A stretch of DNA of 64,000 bases from Nymphaea colorata (Eukaryota > Streptophyta > Magnoliopsida > Nymphaeales > Nymphaeaceae), in assembly GCF_008831285.2 (NCBI RefSeq), contig NC_045142.1:1059001-1123000 (forward strand), written 5' to 3'. Numbering within the stretch: the stretch's first letter is position 1; each line of letters opens with the position of its first letter. Positions 47,397 through 60,400 of this stretch are shown piece by piece. The notes below the pieces were generated by a model that searched no databases, was not told where the DNA came from, and saw nothing but the letters and a program-made list of their open reading frames with translations. The position numbers and the translations under genes are program-made.

Positions 47397-48195
47397 TAGG
47401 GGTCAACATCGAGTCGAGAGCTCGACTCGTTACAGTTCGGCTCGTGAACGAGTTCGAGCCGAATCATTTGCTTAACAAGTCGAGTTCGAGTTCGAGTTCA
47501 TGAGTCGACTCGTTCAAATAATCGAGTAGAGTTTGAGGTCAACATGTAATTGCCGAGTCAAGCTCGAGCCCTAATCGAGTTTGTCGAGCCTTAATCAAGT
47601 TGTTATATTCAAACATGTATACGAGTTTGTCGAGCCTTAATCAAGTCATCGAGCTCAACACGTAATGATGAATATCAATTCTATTGAAACAAGTTTGTCG
47701 AGCCTTGCTCGAGTCGAGCTCGAGCTCAACACATAACGATGAATATCAATTTTATTCAAACCAGTTCTGCAGTTCGTCGAGCCTTAATCAAGTTGATATA
47801 TTCAAACGTGTTTACAAGTTTGTCGAGTCTTAATAGAGTCGAGCTCGAGCTCAACACGTAACGATGAATATCAATTCTATTCACACAAATTTGTCGAGAG
47901 CCTTAATCGAGTCGAGCTCGAGCTCAACACGTAACGATGAATATCAATTCTATTCACACAAGTTTGTCGAGAGCCTTAATGGAGTTGAGCTCGTGCTCAA
48001 CACGTAATGATGAATATCAATTCTATTCAAACAAGTTTGTCAACCATTAATCGAGTTGAGCTCAAGCTCAACACGTAATGGCCGAGTCGAGCTCGAGCTG
48101 CTTCCATTGAGTTATTCTCGAGCTTGAGGTTTCATTAGTGGAGCCCAGCTCGAGATGACTGAACTTGGGCTCAACTCGTCTCGTGTTCACCCTTA
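47397..48195. mobile_element. hAT-like non-autonomous element (799 bp) with internal minisatellite
   Basis: The left end TAGGGGTCAACATCGAG and the inverted right end TAAGGGTGAACACGAG are imperfect terminal inverted repeats. The flanking octamers ggcatgtt (47389-47396) and gacatgtt (48196-48203) match at 7 of 8 positions, fitting an 8-bp hAT target duplication. Inside, about seven copies of a roughly 72-bp unit (47575-48080) repeat gtcgag(ag)ccttaat, gtcgagctcgagctcaacac and gatgaatatcaattctatt. There is no transposase frame, so mobility would need a partner element. Confidence 0.75.
47575..48080. repeat. 72-bp minisatellite inside the hAT-like element
   Basis: The word ctcaacac(g/a)taa occurs at about 47654, 47725, 47850, 47923, 47996 and 48067. 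The spacings are 71, 125, 73, 73 and 71, so the unit is about 72 bp with one truncated copy. Units differ by a few substitutions, and the middle two are nearly identical. Confidence 0.85.
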
Positions 48196-48203
48196 GACAT
48201 GTT

Positions 48204-50310
48204 GAGGTAATTTGGCAATAGGCACAATAACATATTGTTTTATGTATCTACCTTTAGGATTAAACCAATTATGAAAAGATTGTCACATGAATTTGTTCTA
48301 ATCTATGGGACAGATACATGAAACAGTACGTTAATGTTTTCATTGCCAAATGATCGGTTGATACATACACCCGCTGAAGTCTTCATGAATGAAGTTTGTT
48401 TGGTGGCTTAATTTTTTTTTGTTTGTGCAAGTGAATAGTGCATTTTTTTTATAGTATATCTGCGTGTATTTCGACACTAAAGACATAGTTTTTCTTAGGA
48501 AAATAGAGTTAGAATTCTACCACCTCGTTCATTTCTCTTGTGCTGCTGTTAATTACTGAGTGAAAAGAGCAAGCCAGCCAACTTTGACAAAACCTGACCG
48601 CCACGCTAAGCTGTCCTAGTGACCTGAAGCAAGAGGGTCAATGGCAGTGACATTAAAAGAGTACCATTTAGAGCCATGTGCATGAGAGAGCGACACATGA
48701 ACATGCACACTCAACCTACTTGAATGACTTTAATGACTCTTCGAGTCGGCATGTATCGGCCGACTCGGCCGACACCATACATAGAATTCTTAACAGATCC
48801 AATTTGAAACAACAAAATACATTAGAGGTTGGATCAAAATCGCGCTTCATACATTAGAAATCAAACCCTAGTTTTTTTTTCTGCATTTGAATCATGTCAC
48901 ACCATTTGAAACTCTAACTACATCCACTTATGCGCTAACCGATACTAGACACAGAAAATGCAGCTCCGAAGACACCGATTCAGCTAAGCTGATACGGCCT
49001 GATTCATTTCATGGTTTTGTAGAACGATTCACATCCAAAACCCACACTAGCAACAACATTGATCTTAATCAATATAAATTTTGGGGTATAAGATCGGTTC
49101 CTTTATGGGGGGGAAGAAACATTTAGGGGCTTAGGGTTTTTCCTCCCCATTCCCTGTGCCTAGGGTTTAGGGTTTTTGTACATGTTGGGGTTCCTTGTTG
49201 CATGTGCAGTAATTTGTGCCAAGTTATTTTATTTTATGGTGTCCTTCAACTGCTAGGGTTTTTAGCCTGTGGGGTAGAGGCATGTCCATTTCCCAAGGTT
49301 GATAATTAGGGTTGGTGCCCCAATAAGTTGGGGCACTCTCTCTTTCTCTCTCTTCAAAAAGGTACAAAGGACACAAAGAGATTAAGTTGCAGATGGTAGG
49401 CCTAAAAACTGTGAGTAATACTATTCTGTGGCCCCTATCTCTTCTAATCTTCATGTACAAGATTATTGTTCAACAAAAAAAGCTTGTCGAAAATACAGGA
49501 TAAGCAGGAGGATTATTTCATCATTTTCTTCCCCAGGTTGGAACGATTGGTTCGTCACTTTGTTGAACTGAAAAGGAAAAGGGAAACCAATGAATCAAAC
49601 ACCGAACCTGAATTCGGAGCATTTGAAATATGAATAAACCACTAATTAAGTTTGTCAAAGTATGGTGCTTCTTTTTCCATCGCAAAATGGGGTTGGGCAG
49701 ATCTGTACCCGTTTTAGCACAAGAAAAGCCTTCAATGTCAAACCATTTGACCGGTTTCAATTAGGTCCTACACCAACATCTTTACTCAAAATTGCATAAC
49801 GACGAAATCATGATGTCTTTGAAGGCAAGAATGGTCCTTACCACACCCTTACAAATCCTACTCATTGTTTGCATTCTCTCACATTATAAACAAAAAAAAA
49901 AAGAGTAAATCATGTCGCTTTTCTCCTACTCCGGTTTGTTTGTTTAGTTCATAAGATCTTCATTGATATGACAGCCTCTCCCCCCCTCTCATTAAGGTCA
50001 GAACCTTCAAAAATGTCACTGTATAAGCTTGTTTTCGTTGTAGTGATTTTTTGGTGTTATAAAAGGAAAAAATGATTTCTCCTATGAGGTTATATTGGAT
50101 ATTCATTGATATGAACGTAAGTCACATTGGTATTTCAGTAAGGTCCACATACTCGTATCATCATACTAATACACAAAATGGGTACTTGAACACACTTGGG
50201 TACCTTTAAATCTAAACTGTTTAATTTTGCTATGATCTTTTTCATTTTATCCTTAGAGTTATTATTCATTACATATAATTTTTTTATTTATATCACTTGT
50301 ATGTTGTTGC
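48204..50310. other. Intergenic, no gene
   Basis: No coding sequence was recognised. A repeat-like segment at 48735-48990 (tcggccgactcggccgacacc) resembles a decayed dispersed element. Telomere-like words (cctagggtttagggttttt) lie near 49160. Confidence 0.5.
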
Positions 50311-50475
50311 ATACATATATCTTGCGGTACTCTTGTACCCACGTTTTTTAAAGTTATCGTGTCTGTTCCCTGTGACTTAGATATGAAATCACCGAGCTTT
50401 ATACATATATCTTGCCGTACTCTCGTACCCACATTTTTTAAAGTTGTTGTGTCTGTTCCTTGTGACTTAGATATG
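50311..50475. repeat. 90-bp tandem duplication
   Basis: Two copies start at 50311 and 50401. Each contains atacatatatcttgc(g/c)gtac, then ttttttaaagtt, then gtgtctgttcc and tgtgacttagatatga. They differ at only a few positions, so the event is fairly recent. Confidence 0.85.
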
Positions 50476-51229
50476 ATTCATGGGTTTCAACTCAAATCCG
50501 ACATAGATATAATGAAATCAAAACTATCAAACAACATCCTTAGCCAAAAAAAAAAAAGAAAGAAAGAAAGAGTTTTACGCATATGATCATCGAGCCCCCA
50601 AAACTCCAAATGCTCTTGGTGTCATTTGCCTGGACTTCACGTTAAACACCCACATTTTTATAGTAAGTAGAACATGTTTAAAGGAAAAGAATGTTCACCA
50701 TACATGACAAAAGGCAAAAGCCAGGGCGGAAATATTTAAGGGCCCACTAATCTAGAGGGCACGCTTTACCAAAACCTCAGTTGACTTGACTACCATTTGG
50801 GTTCTATTTTAATCCTCTTTTGGTTTTTTTTTTTTTTTTTGTAACATGGAAAGTGGTATATTTTAAAAGCGTCCTCGAATAAATGAATATGAAATAAATG
50901 GAATAGAAGGAAAGGGTATGGGGAGCGAATAAAATAAAGGAGAGGCATTTATCGAATGAGCATAAGAATAAGGGGACGTGTTGAATGGGCGCCGTTGTTA
51001 GGTAAGTTGAGGCCTCATTAGCTTATCCCGTTGGAATCTCGAACCAATAAAAGTAAAAAAACCAACAAGAAAGAGACTGAGACTGGTTACAAGAAGTCAC
51101 TCTCAATTATCATATTACCAAGTTTAGAGCAAATTCGAAAAAAAAAGAAAAAAAGACTATGGTTGAGAGAGAGTCGCCCATATATATATATATAGCACCT
51201 ATTGGTACATGAAAAATTTATCAAATAGA
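50476..51229. other. Intergenic, no gene
   Basis: AT-rich DNA with a T17 run near 50827-50843 and a short TA run near 51179-51195. No gene seen. Confidence 0.5.
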
Positions 51230-51510
51230 CTTTTTTTAGTGAATAGACCCGATCGCAACTTAGAATATGAAATTCAAACCGATCAAATAGCAACCGCCCT
51301 TCCTTTTTGATAGAAAGATTGATTGAATCATCAAATCAATTCAATAATTTCGAGTATCAAAGAATTTCCTGCGATTATTCTTAGTATGGAGTGAGTCAAT
51401 CATCCACTTTGGTATCTTATTAAACAAAAATGCTAATATTGTTCTCCCATTGATCAAGAATCATGATCATCCAATAAGAAGAGTTTCAACTAAGAATTCC
51501 GAACCCAATT
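51230..51510 (-). pseudogene. Decayed plastid DNA insert resembling ycf2 (NUPT)
   Basis: On the minus strand, 51436-51350 reads [20 protein letters not shown] followed by KFFD, which I recognise as closely similar to a segment of the plastid Ycf2 protein. Immediately upstream, in other frames, are [16 protein letters not shown] (about 51485-51437) and GSEFLVETLLIG (about 51510-51475). The similarity is therefore collinear but broken by at least two small frameshifts and followed by a stop (tga at about 51342). This is what a nuclear copy of plastid DNA looks like after decay. The outer limits are not defined. The assignment is from memory of Ycf2 and was not searched. Confidence 0.55.
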
Positions 51511-52601
51511 TGAGTTTACTTGAGAGAATTTGATTTGGTTAGACAATATATGGTAGTTTAGACTTTAAAAAAGTAATTTGACTTTTATATTTATGAGTTA
51601 ATTTCCACCATCTAATCATTTTATATTTAATTGTTATTAATCATGTTCTCTGTTTTGAGGACATTTCATAGGAAGAACTTTATCTTTCGGTACTTATTGT
51701 AAGAACACTAAGTTTTCATTTTTAGGAAATATAGTGTAATTATTTACCGTATCACTATCAAATTTGAAAACAGTATTTATAATCACGTCATATTTTTGCA
51801 ACAAAAAACAATATATTTTTTAAATTATATATTCCAAGGAGATGAATATCATGTTCTTCTTTATCGCACGCCCTCTTTACAACTGTACTGTAGAAGCATG
51901 CGCAGTTTTGGTTACCTGATGATTCGAACTCTGGCCATGCACTTGGCACCACATCTTCTCTCACTTTACCCAACTGCTGCTTCGCTTGCAACAGAAGTCT
52001 ACGTTCAAATCGGGGTCCCTATTCATGATGCTTTAAAAAAAAAAAAATACAATACTGGAATCGGACCCGGTTCTGGATCCGAACTCAATTCAGATCAAAT
52101 AATTAACCAGATAACAACAGCAGAGTCCCATCTCTCACTTTCTCTCTCTTAACCAGATAAAAACAACGTAGTCCCATCTTTCTCTCTCTCTCTCTCTTAC
52201 GAATCTCAGTACTTCAGGTTGGTGGCAGTGCCCATTTGTCAGTTTGGGAGAATGAGAACCGGGACAGTCAAAACGCACGGATTTGGTTCAGTCCAGGAAG
52301 ATCCGGTCAAGGTGCCTACGCTGATCTGGTCCAAGGGATAACTGGGTGCGATTCTCCAAGTAATCTTGGTCATAATACCAACAACTACATGTGATATAAA
52401 TGAAGATTAAAAAAAAAAAAATCATTCTTCCATCTCTGTAAAAATTTTGCTCTAACAAAGTAGAAACGACAACAAGAGAGAGGGAGAGAGAAGGCTTGAT
52501 TGATTAGGATCCGATTCACCATTCCCTTGACTTATACGCTTGGTTGGAATCTGAGGCCAGCCAATTCGTTCAAATTTCATGCCCCATATGTAGCACCCAC
52601 C

Positions 52602-52680
<79 letters not shown>

Positions 52681-53851
52681 GGTAGAAACCAAGCCAATAG
52701 GTCAGGTTTTTTTTTTTGAAATCTAACCTTACTAATATGATTTTAGGGTAGGTGAATGAAATATATATATTAAGTTGGTAAGTTTCTGGGTTTGAATAGT
52801 GTTTTTATAATAAGTAAAAATAAATGACTTTCATAGCATCAAGCAATATATATATATACTGAGAATATGTACATATTCCCAGTATTTGGAAGGGACATTT
52901 TTGTGTAAGGGGCATATTGATTGGTTATTAATACCCAGCTGACTGATAATGAAATTTACCTTTTATCACAAGCTTCTGTACACGGAACTGGATGCTTTTC
53001 ATGACGCTTTGTTACTTGATTAGGCCAAACTCATTTCATTAACTCCCTAGTGATCGATATTCTTTTTTCTTTTTTTATTTCCCTTGAATTAATAAACTGG
53101 CAAAATTTTGATTATGTCTCAAAATTTCCAAGAGCAAGCAATCAAATTTTTGAATGCTTCGAATGTAAAGATGTAAAAGAAAAAAAAAACAAGGTGCCAC
53201 AAAGGGCACACATCCTTTTTTCTTAAGATGTGTTTCGCATAGTTGGTCGAACAAATGAACCGTAGAAGGCTTAGAACTAGTTTGATTTTTGTAAAGATCA
53301 ACTCCATGTCAAATGGTAGTTTGACCGGGCCAAACAGTCCAACAAATTTATTCGGGTCAAACTAAATCAGAACACAAAAAATACATTAGACAACTAAACA
53401 TTTTCAAAATTTTTAATGTAATTTTTTCAAATCTATTTTTTGCAAAATAAATTGGGTTTCCACTTCCAGAACCAAGTCGAACATGGTTTCGTTTTGAAAG
53501 AAGCATTCTTTTATACTTTTTTCCCATGATTCCAACTTCTCAACAAACTAAGATAGAACCCTTTGATTGCGTTATTGGCAACCTCCATACTCATCCAGCA
53601 GCGGTTGAGCGGCCTAAGAAGATGCCAAGGGAGCACGTTATGAGAAGTGACAAAGATTGCCTACGTATGCCTTTTGGGACTGTAGTGCTCTACATCCTAG
53701 TTCACACATCTCCTTCAATCCAATGAGTATTTTATTCGGTGCGCCCGGACCCATGCGGTCGAACCAACAACCCAAAATCACCTTCGGGTTGACAATTAGG
53801 GTCGTGTTTAGCTGATGTTGCATTAAAAGGTGTGCATCATCAACTTAAACA
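51511..53851. other. Intergenic, microsatellite-rich, no gene
   Basis: No gene is supported. A compound TA/GA microsatellite lies at 52602-52679, CT-rich tracts at about 52135-52198, and shorter TA runs near 52760 and 52848. Confidence 0.5.
52602..52679. repeat. Compound (TA)n-(GA)n microsatellite
   Basis: A TA run from 52602 to 52656, with a single phase break near 52624, passes directly into a GA run to about 52679. Confidence 0.9.
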
Positions 53852-53998
53852 AACTGAGGATCTCAGTAGTATGGATCTTAAATCCACTTTATACGTAAAA
53901 AAAACCATGAATTTAAGGTCATATGAACTGAGGATCTCAGTAGTATGGATCTTAAATCCACTTTATACATAAAAAACCATGAATTTAAGGTCATATGA
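53852..53998. repeat. 74-bp tandem duplication
   Basis: The unit beginning aactgaggatctcagtagta starts at 53852 and again at 53926. The copies are almost identical, differing by one substitution and an A-run length change. There is no associated gene. Confidence 0.9.
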
Positions 53999-55577
53999 AG
54001 AATGAATGGAGGTCCAACTTTAAATTCATATCTTAAGATTTCATCACTGTAGATCTCATATCAGATTGTTGGTGTATGAAACTTGATTCATACTGGACAC
54101 TCATATGCAATACTGCGGATCCAACTTCGCGGTAAGTTGGTGGGGGGTCGTAGGGGGGCAGCGTCCTAATTCTTATGTTGAGAGGAGAGCCGCAGTTTTC
54201 TTTGTCTTCATCTCTAATAATGTATATATTCATCTGTAAGTGAATAATGAAAGATCTGTGCAACCGTGGACGTAGGAGTTGATTGCTCCGAACCACATAA
54301 ATCTTTGTCTTCTTCTTTGCTGCTTTAAACCTTCTTTTGAAAGTGCGAGAGAAGAGTTTGTGTTGTTCCTAACACAGATGTGTGGCGAAACAAACGCACC
54401 CTTAATGTTTTTTTATCAATAAGCAGCTCTTTGAGAGTTTCTCTCGTGAAGCGAATGCCATTTTTTTAACTTTTAAAAGTTGAACAGTGGTTTGTAATTT
54501 GCTGAAATGCAAACAAAAAATGTTCAATGGAAAAACACACGAAAAGATTGGATCTTGATAATGTTGCACTCATCGGATCAATCTATTGGAATGAATGCAA
54601 AACCGAGCAAAATGACCATAGCTCTCGAATTTTAGAATTAAAATCGAGTCAGTTTCTCTTGTTTGCAATAAATGAAAGGGAACGGTGGAATGGATCAGAA
54701 CTTCCGGCGAACCGGAGGGCCAAAATGCTCGATTTTTCTTTGTCGAATTTGGCAAGTGGGGAGCATCATATAACCGGATTCTCGTGGTCACAGGGCTTTT
54801 ACATTAGCCAGAGACAGACGGCCGCCCTTCATAATTGTTTAGACAAGGGAATATCATGCTTGTGATTATTTGGCTGTCTTTAACAATATGAACAAAATCG
54901 GTCATCATAGAAAAAACCACTCGTCTTCAATTAAAAAATGGAAACAAGATCTTGATTTTTTTGCCTTTTCCGATTAAAATAGGCGCTGAAGCTTTTGGCC
55001 CTTCGCTGTTTAGGCTTGTGATGAGAGAAATAAATCGTGATTTCTTGGCCTCTTTCTATTAAACAAGGATTTCGCCGTTGATTGAAGAATTTTTCGGTGG
55101 TGAATTGGCTGGTTTTTCGAAGAAGATAAGAGATCGTGAAGCCCATTATTGGGTAGAGCCTGAAAAATTAGTGAAGCTCTCAATTTCATTGAACCTTGCG
55201 GAAGAAATTCACGAGAGAAAATAAGAAAAAGGAACTCAGACTGATTCTTAGAGCAGATTTATAAAACACCTTGAAAATAAACAGTTACCAAGTGTTCCAT
55301 TTGCCAAGTGGATCCGAAAATGATTCAAAGTGAAAGCAAAAAAAGTAGAAAATTCTTTACCAGGTACATAAAAACAAAACTGAAAGGGAACAAAAAATAC
55401 ATTTAAAGCCAGGAACCAAAATGCAAAGAAATCACGCAACACAATCCAATGATTGGATCCGACCCAACATCTGAATCCATTGATTTTGTCGTATTTCAAG
55501 TTCAGTTCTGATTTCTCTATCTCTACATTCCTAAATGTCATTCCATTTTATATCTTAATAATTTAGACTTATAAACA
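53999..55577. other. Intergenic, no gene
   Basis: Open frames at 54033-54296 (-) and 54527-54865 (+) have no recognisable motif. Nothing else was seen. Confidence 0.5.
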
Positions 55578-55578
55578 A

Positions 55579-55660
<82 letters not shown>
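55578..55660. repeat. Compound (CT)n-(AT)n microsatellite
   Basis: A CT run at 55579-55604 passes directly into an AT run to 55660, about 82 bases in all. It mirrors the TA-GA compound repeat at 52602-52679. Confidence 0.95.
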
Positions 55661-55662
<2 letters not shown>

Positions 55663-56199
55663 TTTTAAAAAAATATACATACACACTCTCTCTCCATCCT
55701 TATTATTTCACAAGCAAAGGGGGTGTGAACCATGGTGCCCACTAGAAATAGCAGGGGGCCATACCTTTTCATAATTGTGAAAATCAAACCCCCTCTTTCC
55801 TTGTCTTATACTCTTTTATGCGTGTCAACTCCATACGCCTTCCATGTGGCAACCATGGGGAGATAATGAGCACATATGTAAACACCATCACATGGAATCA
55901 TGCAGTCTCGAATAATTGCACCACATCCAAACTATGCATCATGTGGCCTAATCCTAACTCTAACATAATAAAAACCCTAATCAATTAATTCACATGTATA
56001 TATGTCGAATAATATGGTTCTTTATATACAATGAAGATTGAGTATCTGCCATAATTGGTAAAAAATTAGACCTACCAAGTGGGTCTGAATTCTTTGGTGA
56101 TCAAAGGAATGGTTGATTTCACAATAGGAAGTATTTGGCCGCACCATATCTTCAGATTATGGTTCTCAAGATCCAAATACATGTGTCTTCACCTTTTGA

Positions 56200-57420
56200 T
56201 GCTGGATCAACACAAAAAAACATCCCTATTAATTAGACCTTGACCCAGACCCAACATATCTCGACATTATCTAATCAAATACGCAGAGAAATCAATTTAG
56301 GGCCCTTTGTTGATTTCTTTGGAATAGAAAATATGAAATGTTGGTGCCACTTTAAATCAAATAATGCAGCAGTCGTTCTTCATTTTAAAAAGAATCAAGA
56401 TCCATAACTGACCATGGCTTCCATACAGTCACATTTACAGATCCGGGTCTGCCAAATAGTGACAAACAGAGTAAATATTGATGGCCGTTTCCAAACTTTT
56501 TGAATTTCGTATTGGTGGGAGTGGATCCAGATCCAGACTCAAACTGTGGACCATTTGTACACTCCCAGAACCAGATAGTTTATGAGGCTCTCTCACTGGA
56601 TCCGGAAAGTTGCTTCGGGTGTGAAATCAGTAATGAATCAGACCCGGTGTTTGATTGTCCTTATGAACTTGACTGCGACCCAGATCCAAGTTCCAACAAG
56701 ATCTGACACTGTCTAAGCAGAAAAGGGGAACTAATTCAAGCCGCAGAATTGCTCTTTTTGGAAAAAGATGCATGAAACCAGCACTTTGATCAATTAGTGC
56801 AGATCATTTTCCTTGGAAAAAGGGATCAAGATCCGCAATTGTAGGCTTTAAGCATGACTCTGAAAATCCTCCACATCCATATAGATTTGGATCTCACCAA
56901 CCAATGTTACAAATTTGTCGGGTATGGGTTGGCCCATGGGCTGACTCTGTGCTGCATTTGATTTTCAGTCAGCACTTGGTTTGGTTTGAGAATTGAGATC
57001 CAGTTCTGACTCGAGCAACTTGCCCACACTAGAATTCTGGATCCGGATAAGATCCAATCCTTCGAGGTACTGGAACCATACGCATTTGGTCAAACCTGCT
57101 GCTTTTGTGTGAACCCAATAATGACTCAGACCCAGTCCAGTGCCAACTTATTAATTTGATCCTGACCCAGATCTAACAGAGCCTGACACCAAATCAGATC
57201 CATTCATAATACCACCATTATTTCATGTACTGTACCAAAAGAACTGCTAATCTGATCAAGATGCAATCTGGATCCAGCCCATTTGCGCCCACACAGGAAA
57301 CCAATCAGACTTACCTTCTCTCTTTAACATTATTCATTTGGTTGAGTTATTGGGTTCACACCGCCCATCTTGGTCAGACCAATCCTACACCCAACACAAC
57401 TCAGGGAGACCATTAGTCAA
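56200..57420. repeat. Diverged tandem array rich in gacccagatcc words
   Basis: Blocks recur at roughly 430-490 bp. Gacccagaccc / gacccagatcca / gacccagatcta occur near 56249, 56679 and 57167; aaaaagaatcaagatcc and aaaaagggatcaagatcc near 56388 and 56817; tg(c)aatcagaccc and tgactcagaccc near 56634 and 57122. The blocks are strongly diverged, so the array is old. The open frame at 56500-56706 is a translation of these words and not a gene. Confidence 0.5.
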
Positions 57421-60400
57421 GAATAGCAGGCCAATTTATTTCTTTGATTGAAAGCCCTGGCTCATCAAACAACCAAAACATTTATGTACATCCACAAGTT
57501 TGACTGGATGCTCAACATTTTTTACCCTTTGGCAACCACCTACTAAGTGAACTCCAGAAAATATTGCATTGTGTATTTGTGTATATGTATATGCATATGT
57601 TGTATCTGTATGTATCGAATGAGCCGCGACTTAGCTCACATAAAGGCTTAGAAACATTTTTCTATTGAAGGAAGCATACACACACACAAAAGCATGTAAG
57701 ATGTGCATGGTCAAAGCTATAAGAGCCAAGCTGCGACTGAGCACCCAGCGTTCATACTTGGCTCAGCCATGAATGCGAACAAGCTCATGCGTGGCGCATA
57801 TTTGACGAGGCGATCATGAATGAGCTTTCAATTTGATGAACTGAATCGAGCTGACCAAGCTGGTCTTGTCTTTTTTGCCTCCATCTAGTAAGGACACCAT
57901 AATAGTTCTGTTTGTCTTAGTGTGGACTGTTCTGTTGGTTGCATCTACTTCTTGCACTGAATTGCAGCAGAAGTAATCAGGTACATGCAAGAAGAAGAGA
58001 AACTGTGAGAAGCAACCAGGACAGCCTTTTGTGCATCTACAAGAAGCAAAATAGATACCCATTCAACATGAGGACAGCACTCAATTGCAAGTAAAGAAGA
58101 AAGAAGTGACTTGGATATTACAGAATCAGCAACAAAGGACAGTAGCAATTATAAAAGAAGGGGAGGAAGGTGAATAAATGGAGCAAGAGGGGAGTGCAGC
58201 CTTTATCATGAGAAGGAAAACCAAGTCCAGTTAATCATCACAAATCTTGGTGGTCCACTTGCCCCCCAAAACTAAAAAGCGAAATTTGGTGTAAGACAAT
58301 CTGGCGGACCAACCGACCTCATTGGGTATAACCTAAGCTAGAGAAAGCTCAAGCCTAAGGATGTCAACAGCTCGGATTCGAATTGGATGCACATTTACCA
58401 TATCTGCTTGTCCGGCTATCTGTAGTTCAGATTCAAATTCATATTTGAATTTAGACAAAGAAAATTGTATACCATACATGAACCTGAAATCCGAATTCAT
58501 AATATGAATCTGATCCGAATTCGACTTTTAGGTTAACATCCAAACCTGAGTATGACTTTTAAAAGATATCCAAACTATATTATAGACATTAAGTATAGGA
58601 TATTTCTTAAAAACTGCATCCAAAATTTGAATCCGAATCCAGTCAATATTTACTTAAATCTAAATCTGAATCCGATTCGTTGTCATTTCTTATATCCAAG
58701 TGCAAGTCAAGTAGGATTCCTTGTGCCTAAGAAGCTATTCATAAGGAGTCAGATTTGGTGGCCATTTACAGCCCTATCCCTCTGTAACCTAAATGCATAA
58801 TCTGCCCAAAACTTGGAAACAAAGAAACTACAAAGTAGTGGAAGAAAATGATGATGCCAAGATCTGATTCTGGTTCTAGTTGACCATCTAGTTGAGCTAG
58901 ACTGAGCATTGTACCACTGGACCAACTTTCCATGTCCACCGGTTAGCTCTACTTTACTCTGACCTCATAAACACGGTAGCAGAATAAACGTGAGGTACAT
59001 ATTCCATCATGCGTTAGCAACTAAAGCAAAGTGCTGGCTGTGAAACTTTTTTAGAGGCAACATACTAGAAATTCTTTGATGATTTCAGATCTATTAAACT
59101 GTTCCTAGTTGACCATGGGTTGGGTGATTGTTGCCACAAACATGAGCCGTTCTTGTATGATGAATGTAGCTAAAGGTCCATATCAGGAAAGTTACTTCAT
59201 CAATGGTGATTTTTGAATTTAAAACAAGGTTAAATCTGGATTACCATATAAACTGTTGCTCCCAAAGCCCACAATGACTGTCCACTAGACTCTCAAGCTA
59301 GAATCCAGGTGCTAATAAAAAAACACTACACCCAAGTCGAAGCCGCATAAGCTTGAATTTTTGAATCATTAATAAATAAAATGACCTTTCAGTCAATTAA
59401 GCATAAGTTATTACTAACTTAAGCTGAGGCTAATATGATAAAGGCTCCAATATCCTCAATAAAGACAGCTTTTGAGTTCATTAGTTTGCATTATCCCTTT
59501 TAGTTACACTCAATGATATTTATACATGATTAACTATATCGTAGCATCTAAAATAGCCAATTTTTTTTTGCAATAAATGCCAACAAATTATTCAAGACAA
59601 ACTTGGTTCCACTGATGAAGTTAACTATATTTGTCTGTACATTCTATTTTTAAAAGTATGAGATGGTACCCTTTTACTGATTTAACAATCGACAAAAAGA
59701 TTAAGTTCATCAACATCTACCACTAACCATGGAAAGACTCGAGTATATTGTCGGTGCAATTTTATTATTGTACCAAGTAACATGGATACTGGTATGGGTA
59801 CGGCAAAGTGGGTATGAATATGGCAGTTTTAGAAAGTGTATGTACAGGAACATGGCAATATATACATATAGTATATACAAAATTCAACAAAAATTTGTGC
59901 ATTTTGCTCAAAAGAAAAATGATTTATGCATTTTAAATAAGGTCAAATATATATCTACATACAAAATCTTACAAAAAGTGAATACTTAAAAGAAAGATTT
60001 AGTGCATTTTAGATTGGGTCAGACTCAGACCTGTTCCAAAACGTATCCCCATATGCCCAAGTACCAGTATCCGGGTTTAGACATGGGTACGAGAACAAAT
60101 TGCCATGCCCATGTGACGTAGTCATTACCAAATGCCTTTACAAATTTTTCCATAATAAAATTGGACAGTAAGGTTGCTTTGGCAGGCGCTTTGAGAAAAG
60201 CTATGTTTTGCCAAGAAGGAATCGAGTGCAACAGTAGGAGCAATTTCATTGTATCAAAACTCTAGGTGACTGGATAAGACATTGGTAGATCCAAAGGTTG
60301 GGATTTGGCTGAAATCAGAGAAGGGGCTTCCATTAATAACATTGGGAGCTTTCTATTTTACTTAATGGCGAAGAAAAATCTTTCAGGATTCATGTGCGCT

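Noticed and set aside
56500-56706. Asp/Pro-rich 68-residue frame
   Set aside because: Translation of the recurrent gatccagatcc words of the diverged repeat array.
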